Of a DNA stretch of 64,000 bases, positions 23,867-31,884 are shown in pieces. Position 1 is the stretch's first letter. Each line of letters starts with the position of its first letter. The notes beneath the pieces were generated by a model. That model saw nothing but the letters and a program-made list of their open reading frames with translations. It was not told the DNA's origin and ran no database searches. Made by a program: the position numbers and the translations under genes. Source of the stretch: Pseudonocardia cypriaca (GTDB lineage Bacteria > Actinomycetota > Actinomycetes > Mycobacteriales > Pseudonocardiaceae); NCBI RefSeq assembly GCF_006717045.1, contig NZ_VFPH01000002.1:2418001-2482000 (forward strand), given 5' to 3'.

Positions 23867-24580
23867 TCAACCGGCGAACAGCGTGCCGAAGCCTCTGCGC
23901 GGGGCGTCTGCACCTGCGAGGCGCAGACCCTGCCAGACGCTCACCTGGTTGGCCGTGAGCACCGGCTTGCCGACGCGGGCGTCCAGCGCGTCGAGCAGGC
24001 CGATCGTGTGCAGGGCGGTGTCGGGCAGCAGCACGGCCTGGGCGTCCGGGTGGTCCGCCGCCGCCGCGAACTCCAGCACGGTCTCCTCCGGCAGGGTGCC
24101 GACCTCGGCCGCGGTGATGATCCCCTTGGCCGACAGCGAGAGCACCTCGATCCCGGCGACGCCGAGGAAGGCGACGAACCGCTCCGCGACGTCGTCCGGG
24201 TAGGTGGCGCCCACCGCCACCCGGCTGACGCCCAGCCGTGCGCACGCATCGACGAACGCGAACGACGTGCTCGACGCCGGCACCCCCGCGACCGCGCCGA
24301 GTGCCTCGACCTGGGCCGTGGCGCCGTCCCAGCCGAAGACGAAGCTCCCGCTCGTGCACGCCCAGACCACGGAGTCGAGGGGGGCGCCCAGTGCACGCAC
24401 GCCGTCGGCCAGCACGTCGTCGCCGCCGATGTCGAGCAGCGCGTCGACGCGGTGGGCGTCCTCGCGCATGAGGGTGTGCACCAGCGGCAGCCGGGGGCCG
24501 CCCAGCAGGGATTCGGCGAGCGCGTAGTCGTCCTCCGCGGAGTAGCCGGGGTAGAGGATCCCGACGGTGGGGGTGGTCAT
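23867..24580 (-). CDS. Asp/Glu racemase-fold protein lacking the second catalytic Cys
   Basis: A 237-residue protein from ATG 24580, overlapping the upstream paralogue's stop (ATGA). It is of the maleate cis-trans isomerase/arylmalonate decarboxylase fold. The first catalytic Cys is present in WACTSGSFVFG (Cys75). The second position, a Cys in two-base racemases and isomerases, is Asp187 in LLPDTALHT. KPVLTANQVSVWQGLRLAG is shared with the paralogue. The enzyme could be a one-Cys decarboxylase, or isomerase, or a non-catalytic partner. Its substrate is presumably a dicarboxylate of the divergon's pathway. Confidence 0.75.
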   Translation of the reverse strand: MTTPTVGILYPGYSAEDDYALAESLLGGPRLPLVHTLMREDAHRVDALLDIGGDDVLADGVRALGAPLDSVVWACTSGSFVFGWDGATAQVEALGAVAGVPASSTSFAFVDACARLGVSRVAVGATYPDDVAERFVAFLGVAGIEVLSLSAKGIITAAEVGTLPEETVLEFAAAADHPDAQAVLLPDTALHTIGLLDALDARVGKPVLTANQVSVWQGLRLAGADAPRRGFGTLFAG

Positions 24581-25341
24581 GCGGCTCCCGGGGTGAGGTG
24601 GTCCTGGCTCGTGAGCAGCCGGCCGCCGCCCACCGCGTCGCGGCCCATGGCGCGCAGCGCGGCCCACATGGTGACCTGGTTGGCGGTGAGCACCGGCTTG
24701 CCGAGCGCCTGCTCCAGCGGCTCGATGAGGTCGTAGGTGGGCACGTTCGTGCAGCTGATGAACAGCGCCTCGGCTGCGGGGTTGTCGGCAGCCCGCACGA
24801 TCTCGACCACCTGCGAGTACGTGACCCGCCAGATGTTGCCGAGCAGGCCGAGGCCCTCGCTCGACACGGTGCTCACGCCGTGCTCGGCGAGGTAGGCGAC
24901 GAGGCGGCGCGTGACCGGTTCGACGTACGGGGTGGCGATCGCCAGCCGGGAGACGCCGAGCACGCGCAGCGCGGCGATGAGCGCGCCCGATGTGGTCCGG
25001 GCGGCAGGCGCGCCCGCGTCCTCCATGGTGCGGCGCAGCACCTCCTCGCCCGCGGCGCCATCCACGAAGCTGCCGGACGTGCAGGCGTAGATGACGACGT
25101 CGGGTTCGGGGGTGAGCACGTCGCGGGTGGCCCGGCGGACCGCCCGACGGTCGCCGCACGCCACCGCCATCTCGACGGTGACCGGTGTGGTGAAGAACGG
25201 CAGGCGGGTGAGGTACAGCGACACGTCCTCTGGCACCCATCGCCACAGCTCGCGGTCGAGGGCGAAGTCGAACGGGGCCACCACTCCGATCCCCTGCTGG
25301 CGGTCGGGCTCGGTGAGACCGACCGAGAGCTCGGTGGGCAC
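24577..25341 (-). CDS. maleate isomerase-like Asp/Glu racemase-fold enzyme (two Cys)
   Basis: A 254-residue protein from GTG 25341, six bases after the DUF3830 stop. Both catalytic cysteines of the superfamily are present, Cys87 in YACTSGSFVDG and Cys197 in ISCTNVPTYDL, so a two-base or covalent mechanism as in maleate cis-trans isomerase is possible. The C-terminal KPVLTANQVTMWAALRAMG block matches the adjacent paralogue. The tandem pair arose by duplication and diverged at the second Cys. Substrate is unknown; a cis-dicarboxylate or its amino acid counterpart fits the genes around it. Confidence 0.78.
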   Translation of the reverse strand: MPTELSVGLTEPDRQQGIGVVAPFDFALDRELWRWVPEDVSLYLTRLPFFTTPVTVEMAVACGDRRAVRRATRDVLTPEPDVVIYACTSGSFVDGAAGEEVLRRTMEDAGAPAARTTSGALIAALRVLGVSRLAIATPYVEPVTRRLVAYLAEHGVSTVSSEGLGLLGNIWRVTYSQVVEIVRAADNPAAEALFISCTNVPTYDLIEPLEQALGKPVLTANQVTMWAALRAMGRDAVGGGRLLTSQDHLTPGAA

Positions 25342-25347
25342 GGCGGA

Positions 25348-25842
25348 CTACCCGAGCCGCTCGTACACCAGGCGCTCGCCGACGCTGCCGGAGCGCCAGA
25401 CGTCGTGGCACGCCTCTGCCATCGCGTCGAGCCCTTCGGTGATCGTGGCGTAGACGTTGCCCGGCACCCAGCCGATGTCCCCGTTGATCAGCAGGTTGTT
25501 GCGGCCGTAGAAGATGGCGAGGTCGATCGCGCCCTCGTCCTGGTCGATCCCCTGGTCGGTCTTGAACGCGGCGTCGAGAGCGCCGCCCGCGAAGTCGAAC
25601 AGCACGACGTCACCCGGGATCGGCGTGACCGTGGGGTTCTCCCGGCCGATCTCGGCGAACCGGGGCACCATCGTGTACACCTCGTTGCGCGCGTACTTGG
25701 CGTGCTGCGCGTCGCCCGCGAGGGGGCCGGCCTCGAGGGCGCGCCACACCGCGGCGGTGGTGCGCGGCGCCTCCTTCTCCAGCAGCTCGGCCACGCAGGA
25801 CACCCCGCGGCGGGCAAGGCTGATGCGGAGGAACTTCGACAT
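25348..25842 (-). CDS. DUF3830-family protein (cyclophilin-like fold)
   Basis: A 164-residue protein from ATG 25842 with GGGAG upstream. The sequence (RISLARRGVSCVAELLEKEAP, WRALEAGPLAGDAQHAKYA, FAGGALDAAF) follows the DUF3830 family, which is thought to have a cyclophilin-like barrel. No reaction is known. It is the first gene of the operon going left and sits directly behind the divergent promoter region. Conserved Arg/His/Tyr (KYARNEVYTMVP, FYGRNNLLINGDIGW) could line a pocket. DUF3830 genes are often found beside dicarboxylate and racemase genes, which agrees with the setting here. Confidence 0.7.
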   Translation of the reverse strand: MSKFLRISLARRGVSCVAELLEKEAPRTTAAVWRALEAGPLAGDAQHAKYARNEVYTMVPRFAEIGRENPTVTPIPGDVVLFDFAGGALDAAFKTDQGIDQDEGAIDLAIFYGRNNLLINGDIGWVPGNVYATITEGLDAMAEACHDVWRSGSVGERLVYERLG

Positions 25843-25883
25843 AGGGCCGCTCCCGGCGTCATAGAAGTACCGCGGCGCCGCGG

Positions 25884-25921
25884 ATTGTTGACAATAGTAC
25901 GAGCGCTTCCTAGCGTGTCAA
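25884..25921. promoter_or_regulatory. divergent promoter pair with GntR operator 2
   Basis: Rightward: TTGACA (25888-25893), 17 bases, TAGCGT (25911-25916). Leftward: TTGACA (25916-25921, minus), 16 bases, TACTAT (25894-25899, minus). The palindrome ATTGTTGACAAT (25884-25895) covers the rightward -35 box and the leftward -10/+1 area, and differs from operator 1 by one base. A bound GntR dimer would block both. This is the strongest regulatory region in the window. Confidence 0.75.
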
Positions 25922-25953
25922 TCCTCGCCCCCACTCGGGAAGGTCCCGTCGAA

Positions 25954-26904
25954 TTGCCCGTTCCCGCTGGTCAACGTGCCGTTCCGACGATCGCGGTACT
26001 GCACGGTGACGACCGGCCGCCGGGCCTCGCGCTCGACGGCATGCGCCTCGCATCCGACGCCGCGTCCCTCGCCGAGGTGTTGCCCGGCACCGAGGTGCTC
26101 CTCGTCTGGGACTTCCTCTCCGACGCCGTGCGCGACGCCTGGCCCGCCGCCGACTCGCTGCGGTGGGTGCACACCGCGAGCGCGGGCGTCGACCGGCTGA
26201 CCTTCCCCGGCCTGCTCGCGTCCGACGTGACGCTGACGAACTCCCGCGGCGTGTTCGACCGGCCCATGGCCGAGTACGTGCTAGGACTGGTACTCGCGAT
26301 GGCCAAGGACCTCCCGGGCACGCTCGCCGCGCAGACGCGAGGCGAGTGGCACCACCGCGAGACCGAGCCGATCGCAGGCCGCCGCGTCGTGGTCGTCGGC
26401 GGCGGGCCGATCGGGCGCGCCATCGCGGGCCTGCTCGCCGCCGTCGGGATGGACGTGGAGCTGGTCGGGCGCCGCGACTTCGACGGCCTGCCCGGGCTCC
26501 TGCCGAGCGCCGACTGGCTCGTGCTCGCCGCCCCGCTCACCGACGCCACCCGCGGCATGCTCGACGCCGCCGCGCTCGCCCTGCTCCGCCCGTCGGCGCG
26601 GGTCATCAACGTGGGCCGCGGGGCGCTGGTCGTCGAGCCCGACCTCGTCGACGCGCTGCGCGAGGGGCGGATCGCGGGCGCTGCCCTGGACGTGTTCGCG
26701 CGCGAACCGCTCCCGGCCGACTCGCCGCTGTGGACCCAACCGGGCGTGATCGTCTCGCCGCACATGTCCGGTGACCTGATCGGCTGGCGGCAGGACCTCG
26801 TAGAAGTGTTCCGCGACAACCTCGCCCGCTACCGGGCCGGCGAGCCGCTGCGCAACGTCGTGGACAAGACGTTGGGCTACGTGACGACCGGAGGTAGGCC
26901 GTGA
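25954..26904 (+). CDS. D-2-hydroxyacid dehydrogenase
   Basis: The reading frame is open from 25915, but that GTG lies in the -10 box; the first start compatible with the promoter is TTG 25954 (GGAAGG ten bases upstream), giving 316 residues. NAD-binding motif is VVVVGGGPIGRAIAG (about 140), the catalytic Arg is in INVGRGALV (about 216), the Glu in the following segment (AREPLP region), and the His in VSPHMSGD (about 270). It interconverts a 2-oxoacid and a D-2-hydroxyacid. It heads the right arm of the divergon and overlaps the amidase start by four bases. Confidence 0.82.
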   Translation: MPVPAGQRAVPTIAVLHGDDRPPGLALDGMRLASDAASLAEVLPGTEVLLVWDFLSDAVRDAWPAADSLRWVHTASAGVDRLTFPGLLASDVTLTNSRGVFDRPMAEYVLGLVLAMAKDLPGTLAAQTRGEWHHRETEPIAGRRVVVVGGGPIGRAIAGLLAAVGMDVELVGRRDFDGLPGLLPSADWLVLAAPLTDATRGMLDAAALALLRPSARVINVGRGALVVEPDLVDALREGRIAGAALDVFAREPLPADSPLWTQPGVIVSPHMSGDLIGWRQDLVEVFRDNLARYRAGEPLRNVVDKTLGYVTTGGRP

Positions 26905-28280
26905 CCGCCGACCTGACCGCGACCCAACTGCTCGCGGCCTACCGCACCGGCGAGCTCTCCCCCATCGAGGCCACGGAGGCGGCGCTGCAGCGGATCCGCC
27001 GGCACGACCCGGAGGTCAACGCGTTCTGCCTGGTGGACGCGGACGCCGCCCTCGGCTCGGCCAAGGAGTCCGAGGAGCGCTGGCGGCGCGGCGAACCGGC
27101 CGGGGCCCTCGACGGCGTGCCGATCTCCATCAAGGACATCCTGCTCACCCGCGGCTGGCCCACACTGCGCGGCTCGCACACGGTCGACCCGGTAGGCCCG
27201 TGGGACGTCGACGGCCCCCACGTGGCGCGCGTGCGCGAGCAGGGCGCCGTGCTGCTGGGCAAGACCACCACCCCGGAGCTGGGCTGGAAGGGGGTCACCG
27301 ACAACCCGCTCACCGGCGTCACCCGCAACCCGTGGGACCCCAACCGCACGGCGGGCGGTTCCTCCGGCGGCAGCGCGGCGGCCGTCCTCTGCGGCATGGG
27401 GCCGCTGAGCCTCGGCACCGACGGCGGCGGTTCGGTGCGCATCCCGGCGGCCTTCACCGGCACCACCGCGCTGAAGCCCACCTACGGGCGGGTGCCGCAC
27501 TACCCGCCGAGCCCGTTCGGCACCCTCGCCCACGTCGGCCCGATGACGCGGACCGCTGCCGACGCGGCGCTGCTGCTCGACGTCGTGTCCGGCACCGACT
27601 CCCGCGACCCGTGGGCGCTCGCCCCCACCGGCAGCGCAGTCGCCGCGCTGGACGCGGGCGTGGCCGGCCTGCGGATCGCCGTCAGCCCGACGCTCGGCCA
27701 CGTCGACGTGCACCCCGAGGTGGCTGCGGCGTTCGCGGCGGCGGTGCGGGTGTTCGCCGAGCTCGGCGCCCACGTCGAGGAGGCGGATCCCGGTTTCACC
27801 GACCCGATCGAGGCGTTCGAGACCCTCTGGTTCAGCGGCGCCGCCAAGTCGATCGAGCACCTCGGGCCGCAGCAGCGCGCATCGATGGATCCCGGGCTGG
27901 TCGCGATCGCCGAACAGGGCGCCCGGGCGTCGGCGCTGGACTACCTCACGGCGATGGCCGTGCGCAACGAGCTCGGCACGCGCATGGGCGAGTTCCACAC
28001 CCGCTACGACCTGCTGCTCACGCCCACGCTCCCGATCCCGGCGTTCGAGGCAGGAGTCGAGGTGCCGGCCGGCTGGCCCCACGAGCGCTGGACGACGTGG
28101 ACGCCGTTCACCTACCCCTTCAACATGACCCAGCAGCCGGCCGCGAGCGTGCCGTGCGGGTTCGCGGAAGGGCTCCCGGTCGGCCTGCAGATCGTGGGTC
28201 CCCGCCACGCGGACAACGCGGTGCTGGCGGCCTCTCACGCGTTCCAGCAGGCGACGGACTGGCACCGGCGCCGCCCCTGA
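26901..28280 (+). CDS. amidase (amidase signature family)
   Basis: A 459-residue amidase, GTG 26901 overlapping the upstream stop (GTGA). The Ser-Ser-Lys triad is complete: Lys78 (PISIKDI), the bridging Ser154 (GGSSGGS), and nucleophile Ser178 in GTDGGGSVRIP. Length is usual. It hydrolyses a carboxamide to acid and ammonia. In this cluster it may release an amino acid or a carboxylate for the aminotransferase and dehydrogenase. It is not GatA, as gatB/gatC are absent and sequence context (KPTYGRVPHYPPSPFG) is of the generic amidase type. A paired palindrome follows. Confidence 0.85.
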   Translation: MTADLTATQLLAAYRTGELSPIEATEAALQRIRRHDPEVNAFCLVDADAALGSAKESEERWRRGEPAGALDGVPISIKDILLTRGWPTLRGSHTVDPVGPWDVDGPHVARVREQGAVLLGKTTTPELGWKGVTDNPLTGVTRNPWDPNRTAGGSSGGSAAAVLCGMGPLSLGTDGGGSVRIPAAFTGTTALKPTYGRVPHYPPSPFGTLAHVGPMTRTAADAALLLDVVSGTDSRDPWALAPTGSAVAALDAGVAGLRIAVSPTLGHVDVHPEVAAAFAAAVRVFAELGAHVEEADPGFTDPIEAFETLWFSGAAKSIEHLGPQQRASMDPGLVAIAEQGARASALDYLTAMAVRNELGTRMGEFHTRYDLLLTPTLPIPAFEAGVEVPAGWPHERWTTWTPFTYPFNMTQQPAASVPCGFAEGLPVGLQIVGPRHADNAVLAASHAFQQATDWHRRRP

Positions 28281-28281
28281 T

Positions 28282-28334
28282 CCGACGAACGGCGCGTTCG
28301 TCGGTACCTATCCGACGAACGCGCCGTTCGTCGG
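28282..28334. terminator. paired palindromic terminators between amidase and tatB
   Basis: CCGACGAACG-GCG-CGTTCGTCGG (28282-28304) and CCGACGAACG-CGC-CGTTCGTCGG (28312-28334) are each a perfect ten-base hairpin, and the two are exact reverse complements of one another across a seven-base spacer. They lie between convergent genes and can fold as two small stems or one 23-base stem. Confidence 0.65.
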
Positions 28335-28351
28335 AACGGGACCGGGCTTCC

Positions 28352-28732
28352 TCAGGTCGCGTCCGGGTCGACCGGGGGGACCTCGTTCTTCGCCAGCCGC
28401 TCCGGCGGGGGCGTGGGCTTCGTCAGGTTCGGCTTCGGCGGCGTGTAGCCGTTCGGCTTGGGCGGGTCGTCGTCGAAGAGCGTGCGCGCAACGGCCGTGC
28501 GCGGGTTGAAGTTCCGCAGGCCGCGCAGCTCCTCGAGGGGCTTGCGCAGCTCGTCGAACTCCGGGCCGAGCTCGCCGCGCAGCTGCTCACGGGCGCCGGT
28601 GGCGTACTCGCGCACCTGGCGGATTGCCCTGCCCGCCCACGCCGCCGCCGACGGCAACCGCTCCGGACCGAGGATGAACAGGCCGGCCACGATCAACACG
28701 AGGATCTCGCCCCAGCCGACGCTGTCGAACAT
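28352..28732 (-). CDS. tatB: Sec-independent protein translocase subunit TatB
   Basis: A 126-residue protein. ATG 28732 begins six bases after TAGGCT (28739-28744, minus), so a leaderless transcript is likely beside any read-through from htrA, 16 bases upstream. Seen are the N-terminal helix VGWGEILVLIVAGLFILGPERLP with the FGPE-like turn, an amphipathic helix (WAGRAIRQVREYATGAREQL), and a Pro/Lys-rich tail. It binds twin-arginine signal peptides with TatC. Its place next to htrA-rseA-sigE is the same as in mycobacteria (Rv1224). Confidence 0.9.
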   Translation of the reverse strand: MFDSVGWGEILVLIVAGLFILGPERLPSAAAWAGRAIRQVREYATGAREQLRGELGPEFDELRKPLEELRGLRNFNPRTAVARTLFDDDPPKPNGYTPPKPNLTKPTPPPERLAKNEVPPVDPDAT

Positions 28733-28747
28733 GTGACCAGCCTAGTG

Positions 28748-30364
28748 TCAATCCGAGCCGAGAACGACCGACACCGTGAGCGGGCGGCCCTCGCGGATCA
28801 GCTGGACCGGCACCGTGTCACCGGGGTTGCGCTCCCGCACGGCGACGACCAGCTCGTCGGCACCGGCGATCGTGCGGTCGCCGACGCGGACGATCACGTC
28901 GCCCTCGGCGATGCCCGCGGCCTCCGCCGCGCCACCCTGCTGCACGTTCTGCACCTGGGCGCCGTCGGTGGTGCCGTCGCTGACCGAGCGGGCGTTGATG
29001 CCGATCTCGGCGTGGGTGACCGATCCGGTGCGGATCAGCTCCTCGGCGATGCCACGGGCGTCGTCGATCGGGATGGCGAAGCCGAGGCCGATCGAGCCTC
29101 CCTCGCCCATCCCGATACTGCGGATGGCGGTGTTGATGCCGACCACGGCTCCGGTGGAGTCGACGAGTGGCCCGCCGGAGTTGCCCGGGTTGATCGCCGC
29201 GTCGGTCTGGATCGCGTCGATCACGGCGTTGGTGTCGGTGCCGGACCCGTCGAGGCGCACCGGCCGGTTGACCGCGCTGACGATGCCCTGGGTGACGGTG
29301 CCGACCAGGCCCAGCGGGGAGCCGATCGCGATCACCCCGTCACCGACGACGAGCCCCGCCGACGACCCGAACGTGGCCACCACCGGGTTGGCGACCTCCA
29401 CCTTCACGACCGCTAGGTCGGTCTTCGGGTCGCGCCCCACGATCTGGGCGGCGGCGCGCGTGCCGTCGTGGAAGATCGCCTCGATCTGGGCGCCGGTGAC
29501 CTCCGCGGCTGGCGCGACCACGTGGTTGTTCGTGAGCACGTAGCCGGACGGGTCGATGACCACGCCCGAGCCGGTGCCGCCCTCGTCGCCCACCCGGATC
29601 TCGAACGAGACGACGGCGGGCACCGTGCGGGCCGCGATGTCGGCCACCGAGCCCGGCGGGCGCTCCCGCGCCGGCACGGTCTGGGTGATCGTGGGGTCCG
29701 GATCGGTGAGTCCGGCCGCTCCCTCGACGGTGAACCGGCCGAGCATGCCCCCGGCGGCGCCGATGAGCAGCGCAACCACGGCGAGCACCGCGAGGGCCCG
29801 CGGCTCGACGCGGCGACCGAAGAGCAACTCGCGCAGGCTGAGCCGGGCCCCCTCGCCGCGCACCGCCTCGCTCGTGCCCTTCGCGGCACCGGCCGGTGGC
29901 CCCAGCGCCGCTGCGCTGTCCGGGTCGCGCCACGGGTCGCGCTCCGCCTCGTCGTTCCAGAAGGCGTCCCCGTGCACCGCGCCGTTGCCGCTCCCGTTCT
30001 CCGCCGGACGCTGCAGCGACGGGGCGGACGGGTCGGGACGCCCGAACGCGCTGGCCAGCGCGGCGGGTGGCGGGGCGACGAGCGTGTGGTGCGAGGTGCC
30101 CTGCGCCGCGCCGTTGCGCTGCGCGGCGAAACCGCCGTCGACCCCGCCCGGACGGCCGAACACCGCTGCGGTCTCGGGGTCGACGGCGGGGCGCTCCAGC
30201 GGCCGCGGCCCGAGGCGCGGTGGTACCGCGTCGGTTTGGGCTGCGTCGACCTCGGCGGCGTCGGACTGCCGCGGGAACTCGACGGTGCGGTCCTCGCCAG
30301 GGCCCTCGGCGCCGTCTCCTCGCTCCGCCGAGCTCGGCTCGGCGGGGGTGCTGGGATCGCTCAT
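28748..30364 (-). CDS. htrA: HtrA-type serine protease with PDZ domain
   Basis: A 538-residue membrane protease. The first 190 residues are an acidic Pro/Ala-rich cytoplasmic region; one helix follows (about 195-225, ALAVLAVVALLIGAAGGML). The trypsin-like domain (about 245-440) has the triad His in VLTNNHVV, Asp in KTDLAVVKV, and Ser in NPGNSGGPLV. A PDZ domain is near 450-535 (AEAAGIAEGDVIVRVGDRTI). It degrades or refolds damaged envelope proteins. It is downstream of sigE-rseA, in Rv1223 order, and likely serves the sigma-E stress response. Confidence 0.9.
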   Translation of the reverse strand: MSDPSTPAEPSSAERGDGAEGPGEDRTVEFPRQSDAAEVDAAQTDAVPPRLGPRPLERPAVDPETAAVFGRPGGVDGGFAAQRNGAAQGTSHHTLVAPPPAALASAFGRPDPSAPSLQRPAENGSGNGAVHGDAFWNDEAERDPWRDPDSAAALGPPAGAAKGTSEAVRGEGARLSLRELLFGRRVEPRALAVLAVVALLIGAAGGMLGRFTVEGAAGLTDPDPTITQTVPARERPPGSVADIAARTVPAVVSFEIRVGDEGGTGSGVVIDPSGYVLTNNHVVAPAAEVTGAQIEAIFHDGTRAAAQIVGRDPKTDLAVVKVEVANPVVATFGSSAGLVVGDGVIAIGSPLGLVGTVTQGIVSAVNRPVRLDGSGTDTNAVIDAIQTDAAINPGNSGGPLVDSTGAVVGINTAIRSIGMGEGGSIGLGFAIPIDDARGIAEELIRTGSVTHAEIGINARSVSDGTTDGAQVQNVQQGGAAEAAGIAEGDVIVRVGDRTIAGADELVVAVRERNPGDTVPVQLIREGRPLTVSVVLGSD

Positions 30365-30438
30365 CCCTCGACGGACTCCTGGAGAAGTGCGGACCGGACC
30401 CCGTCAGCGTGCATCAGGGCCGGTGAAGTCCGCGTAGC

Positions 30439-31101
30439 TCAGCGGGGCTCGTGACCCGCGGCACGGGGAGCCGAGGTGGGCGCCGACGACGGCGGCGCGC
30501 TGGTGGCCGCCGCGGGCTGCGGGGCCGGGACGAGCTGGAGGCGCGCGTCGACCGGGGTGGCGGTGCCGCCGAGGACGGGGCGGTGCAGCGGGTCGCTGTC
30601 GCCCGGTGCCGGTACCGCGGAGCCGGTCACAGCCGCAGGCACGGCGAAGGCGATGGCACCCGCGGCGAGGCCGGTGACGGCGACGCCGGTGCCGAGCCAC
30701 ATCCTGCGGTGCGTGCGATCGCTCTGCGGTGCCTCGGAGCGGCCGCGCGTTGCACGCTCGAAGCGCTCCGGGCGCAGCACGGAGACGAACTGGCCGTCGG
30801 GCGTGACCGCGAGCCCCGCGGGCGGAGCCGGGAGGTCGGCGTCCTGCGGGATCGAGCGCAGGCTCGACAGCAGGGAGGACGGGAGGCTGGGACAGTCTGC
30901 GGTGCGCAGCGCGGAGCGCGCCTGCCCCTGCGCGACGACCTGCGCGGCGCACTCGGGGCACTGGGCGAGGTGCTGGGTGGCCCTCAGGTGCGGGCCAGGG
31001 GCGAGCTCGTCGTCGACGAACGCGACGATGGCATCGGACGACAGGTGATCATGACCCCAATCGGGGGTGGTCACCGAAATGCGCCAACGCCCTGAACTCA
31101 C
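30439..31101 (-). CDS. rseA: anti-sigma factor RseA-like (zinc-binding, membrane)
   Basis: A 220-residue protein, GTG 31101 overlapping the sigE stop (GTGA), with a strong GGAGGAGG site inside the sigE 3' end. The anti-sigma N-terminal ZAS domain is recognised by HLSSDAIVAFVDDEL and H-x3-C-x2-C in QHLAQCPECAAQV (about 40-50). A membrane-like stretch is near residue 150 (GTGVAVTGLAAGAIAFAVPAAV), then a Pro/Ala tail. It holds sigma E until envelope or oxidative stress. In mycobacteria, phosphorylation and ClpC1P2-mediated degradation release SigE; whether that applies here is inference. Confidence 0.85.
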   Translation of the reverse strand: MSSGRWRISVTTPDWGHDHLSSDAIVAFVDDELAPGPHLRATQHLAQCPECAAQVVAQGQARSALRTADCPSLPSSLLSSLRSIPQDADLPAPPAGLAVTPDGQFVSVLRPERFERATRGRSEAPQSDRTHRRMWLGTGVAVTGLAAGAIAFAVPAAVTGSAVPAPGDSDPLHRPVLGGTATPVDARLQLVPAPQPAAATSAPPSSAPTSAPRAAGHEPR

Positions 31102-31697
31102 CCGTGTACCTCCTCCAGCTCCGCTCGGCCGGCCACGCCCCTGCGGCGCTCGAGCGCGCTGCGCAGTGCGGCCCGGCCGCGGTGGATCCTGCTCCTCACC
31201 GTACCCAGCTTCACGCCGAGCGTGGCGCCGATCTCCTCGTAGGACAGGCCCTCGACGTCGCACAGCACGACCGCGGCGCGGAACTCCGGCGGCAGCTCGT
31301 CGAGCGCGGCCTGCAGCTGGGGGTCGAGGTGCGTGTCGGAGAACACCTGCTCCGGCTGCGGCCCGGTGCCGGGGAGCCGGTCGGTGTCCTCGGGCAGCGC
31401 CTCCATCCGGATGCGGGAGCGGCGACGCACCATGTCCAGGAACAGGTTCGTGGTGATGCGGTGCAGCCAGCCCTCGAACGTGCCCGGCTTGTAGGAGGCG
31501 AGGGACCGGAACACCCGGACGAACGTCTCCTGCGTGAGGTCTTCCGCGTCGTGCGGGTTGCCGGTGAGCCGGTAGGCGAGGCGGTAGACCCGGTCCGCGT
31601 GCTCGCGGACGACGTCGTCCCAGCTCGGCGGCGTCCACTCGGCCCCATCGCCGGGCAGCACGGCGCTGCTCGCGATCGCGGCTGAGCTGTCGCTCAT
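31098..31697 (-). CDS. sigE: ECF sigma factor SigE
   Basis: A 199-residue sigma factor from ATG 31697 with AGGAGG upstream; the frame is open further upstream but gives a non-coding-like extension. Region 2 is seen at about 35-105 (DRVYRLAYRLTGNPHDAEDLTQETFVRVF, WLHRITTNLFLDMVRRR), region 4 at about 135-190 (ALDELPPEFRAAVVLCDVEGLSYEEIGATLGVKLGTVRSRIHRGR). With rseA and htrA downstream it forms the envelope-stress module. A self-recognised promoter is seen at 31738-31763. Confidence 0.9.
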   Translation of the reverse strand: MSDSSAAIASSAVLPGDGAEWTPPSWDDVVREHADRVYRLAYRLTGNPHDAEDLTQETFVRVFRSLASYKPGTFEGWLHRITTNLFLDMVRRRSRIRMEALPEDTDRLPGTGPQPEQVFSDTHLDPQLQAALDELPPEFRAAVVLCDVEGLSYEEIGATLGVKLGTVRSRIHRGRAALRSALERRRGVAGRAELEEVHG

Positions 31698-31737
31698 GGT
31701 CGGGTCGCACCTCCTGCGGCGGGTCGTGCCTCTGGCC

Positions 31738-31763
31738 AACGGAGCGCCGGACCTCTGAGTTCC
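31738..31763 (-). promoter_or_regulatory. candidate SigE-dependent (autoregulatory) promoter
   Basis: On the minus strand GGAAC (31759-31763), 18 bases, and GTT (31738-31740, as CGTTGG) match the ECF sigma-E/H consensus GGAAC-N18-GTT. Transcription would start near 31730, about 30 bases before sigE. It would make sigE self-activating. Confidence 0.55.
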
Positions 31764-31884
31764 CGGTACTCCCCCCGGCCGACGACCCCGACCGTTGGAA
31801 CATACGGTGCCCGACGCCGGTGAAACAGTGGTGAGAACCGGCTGAGAGGAGCCTGATAGATCGAGGCAAGTAGCCTTGCGCATC

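Noticed and set aside
25915..25917. GTG as start of the D-2-hydroxyacid dehydrogenase
   Set aside because: It falls in the -10 box of a strong TTGACA-N17-TAGCGT promoter, so it would not be in the mRNA.
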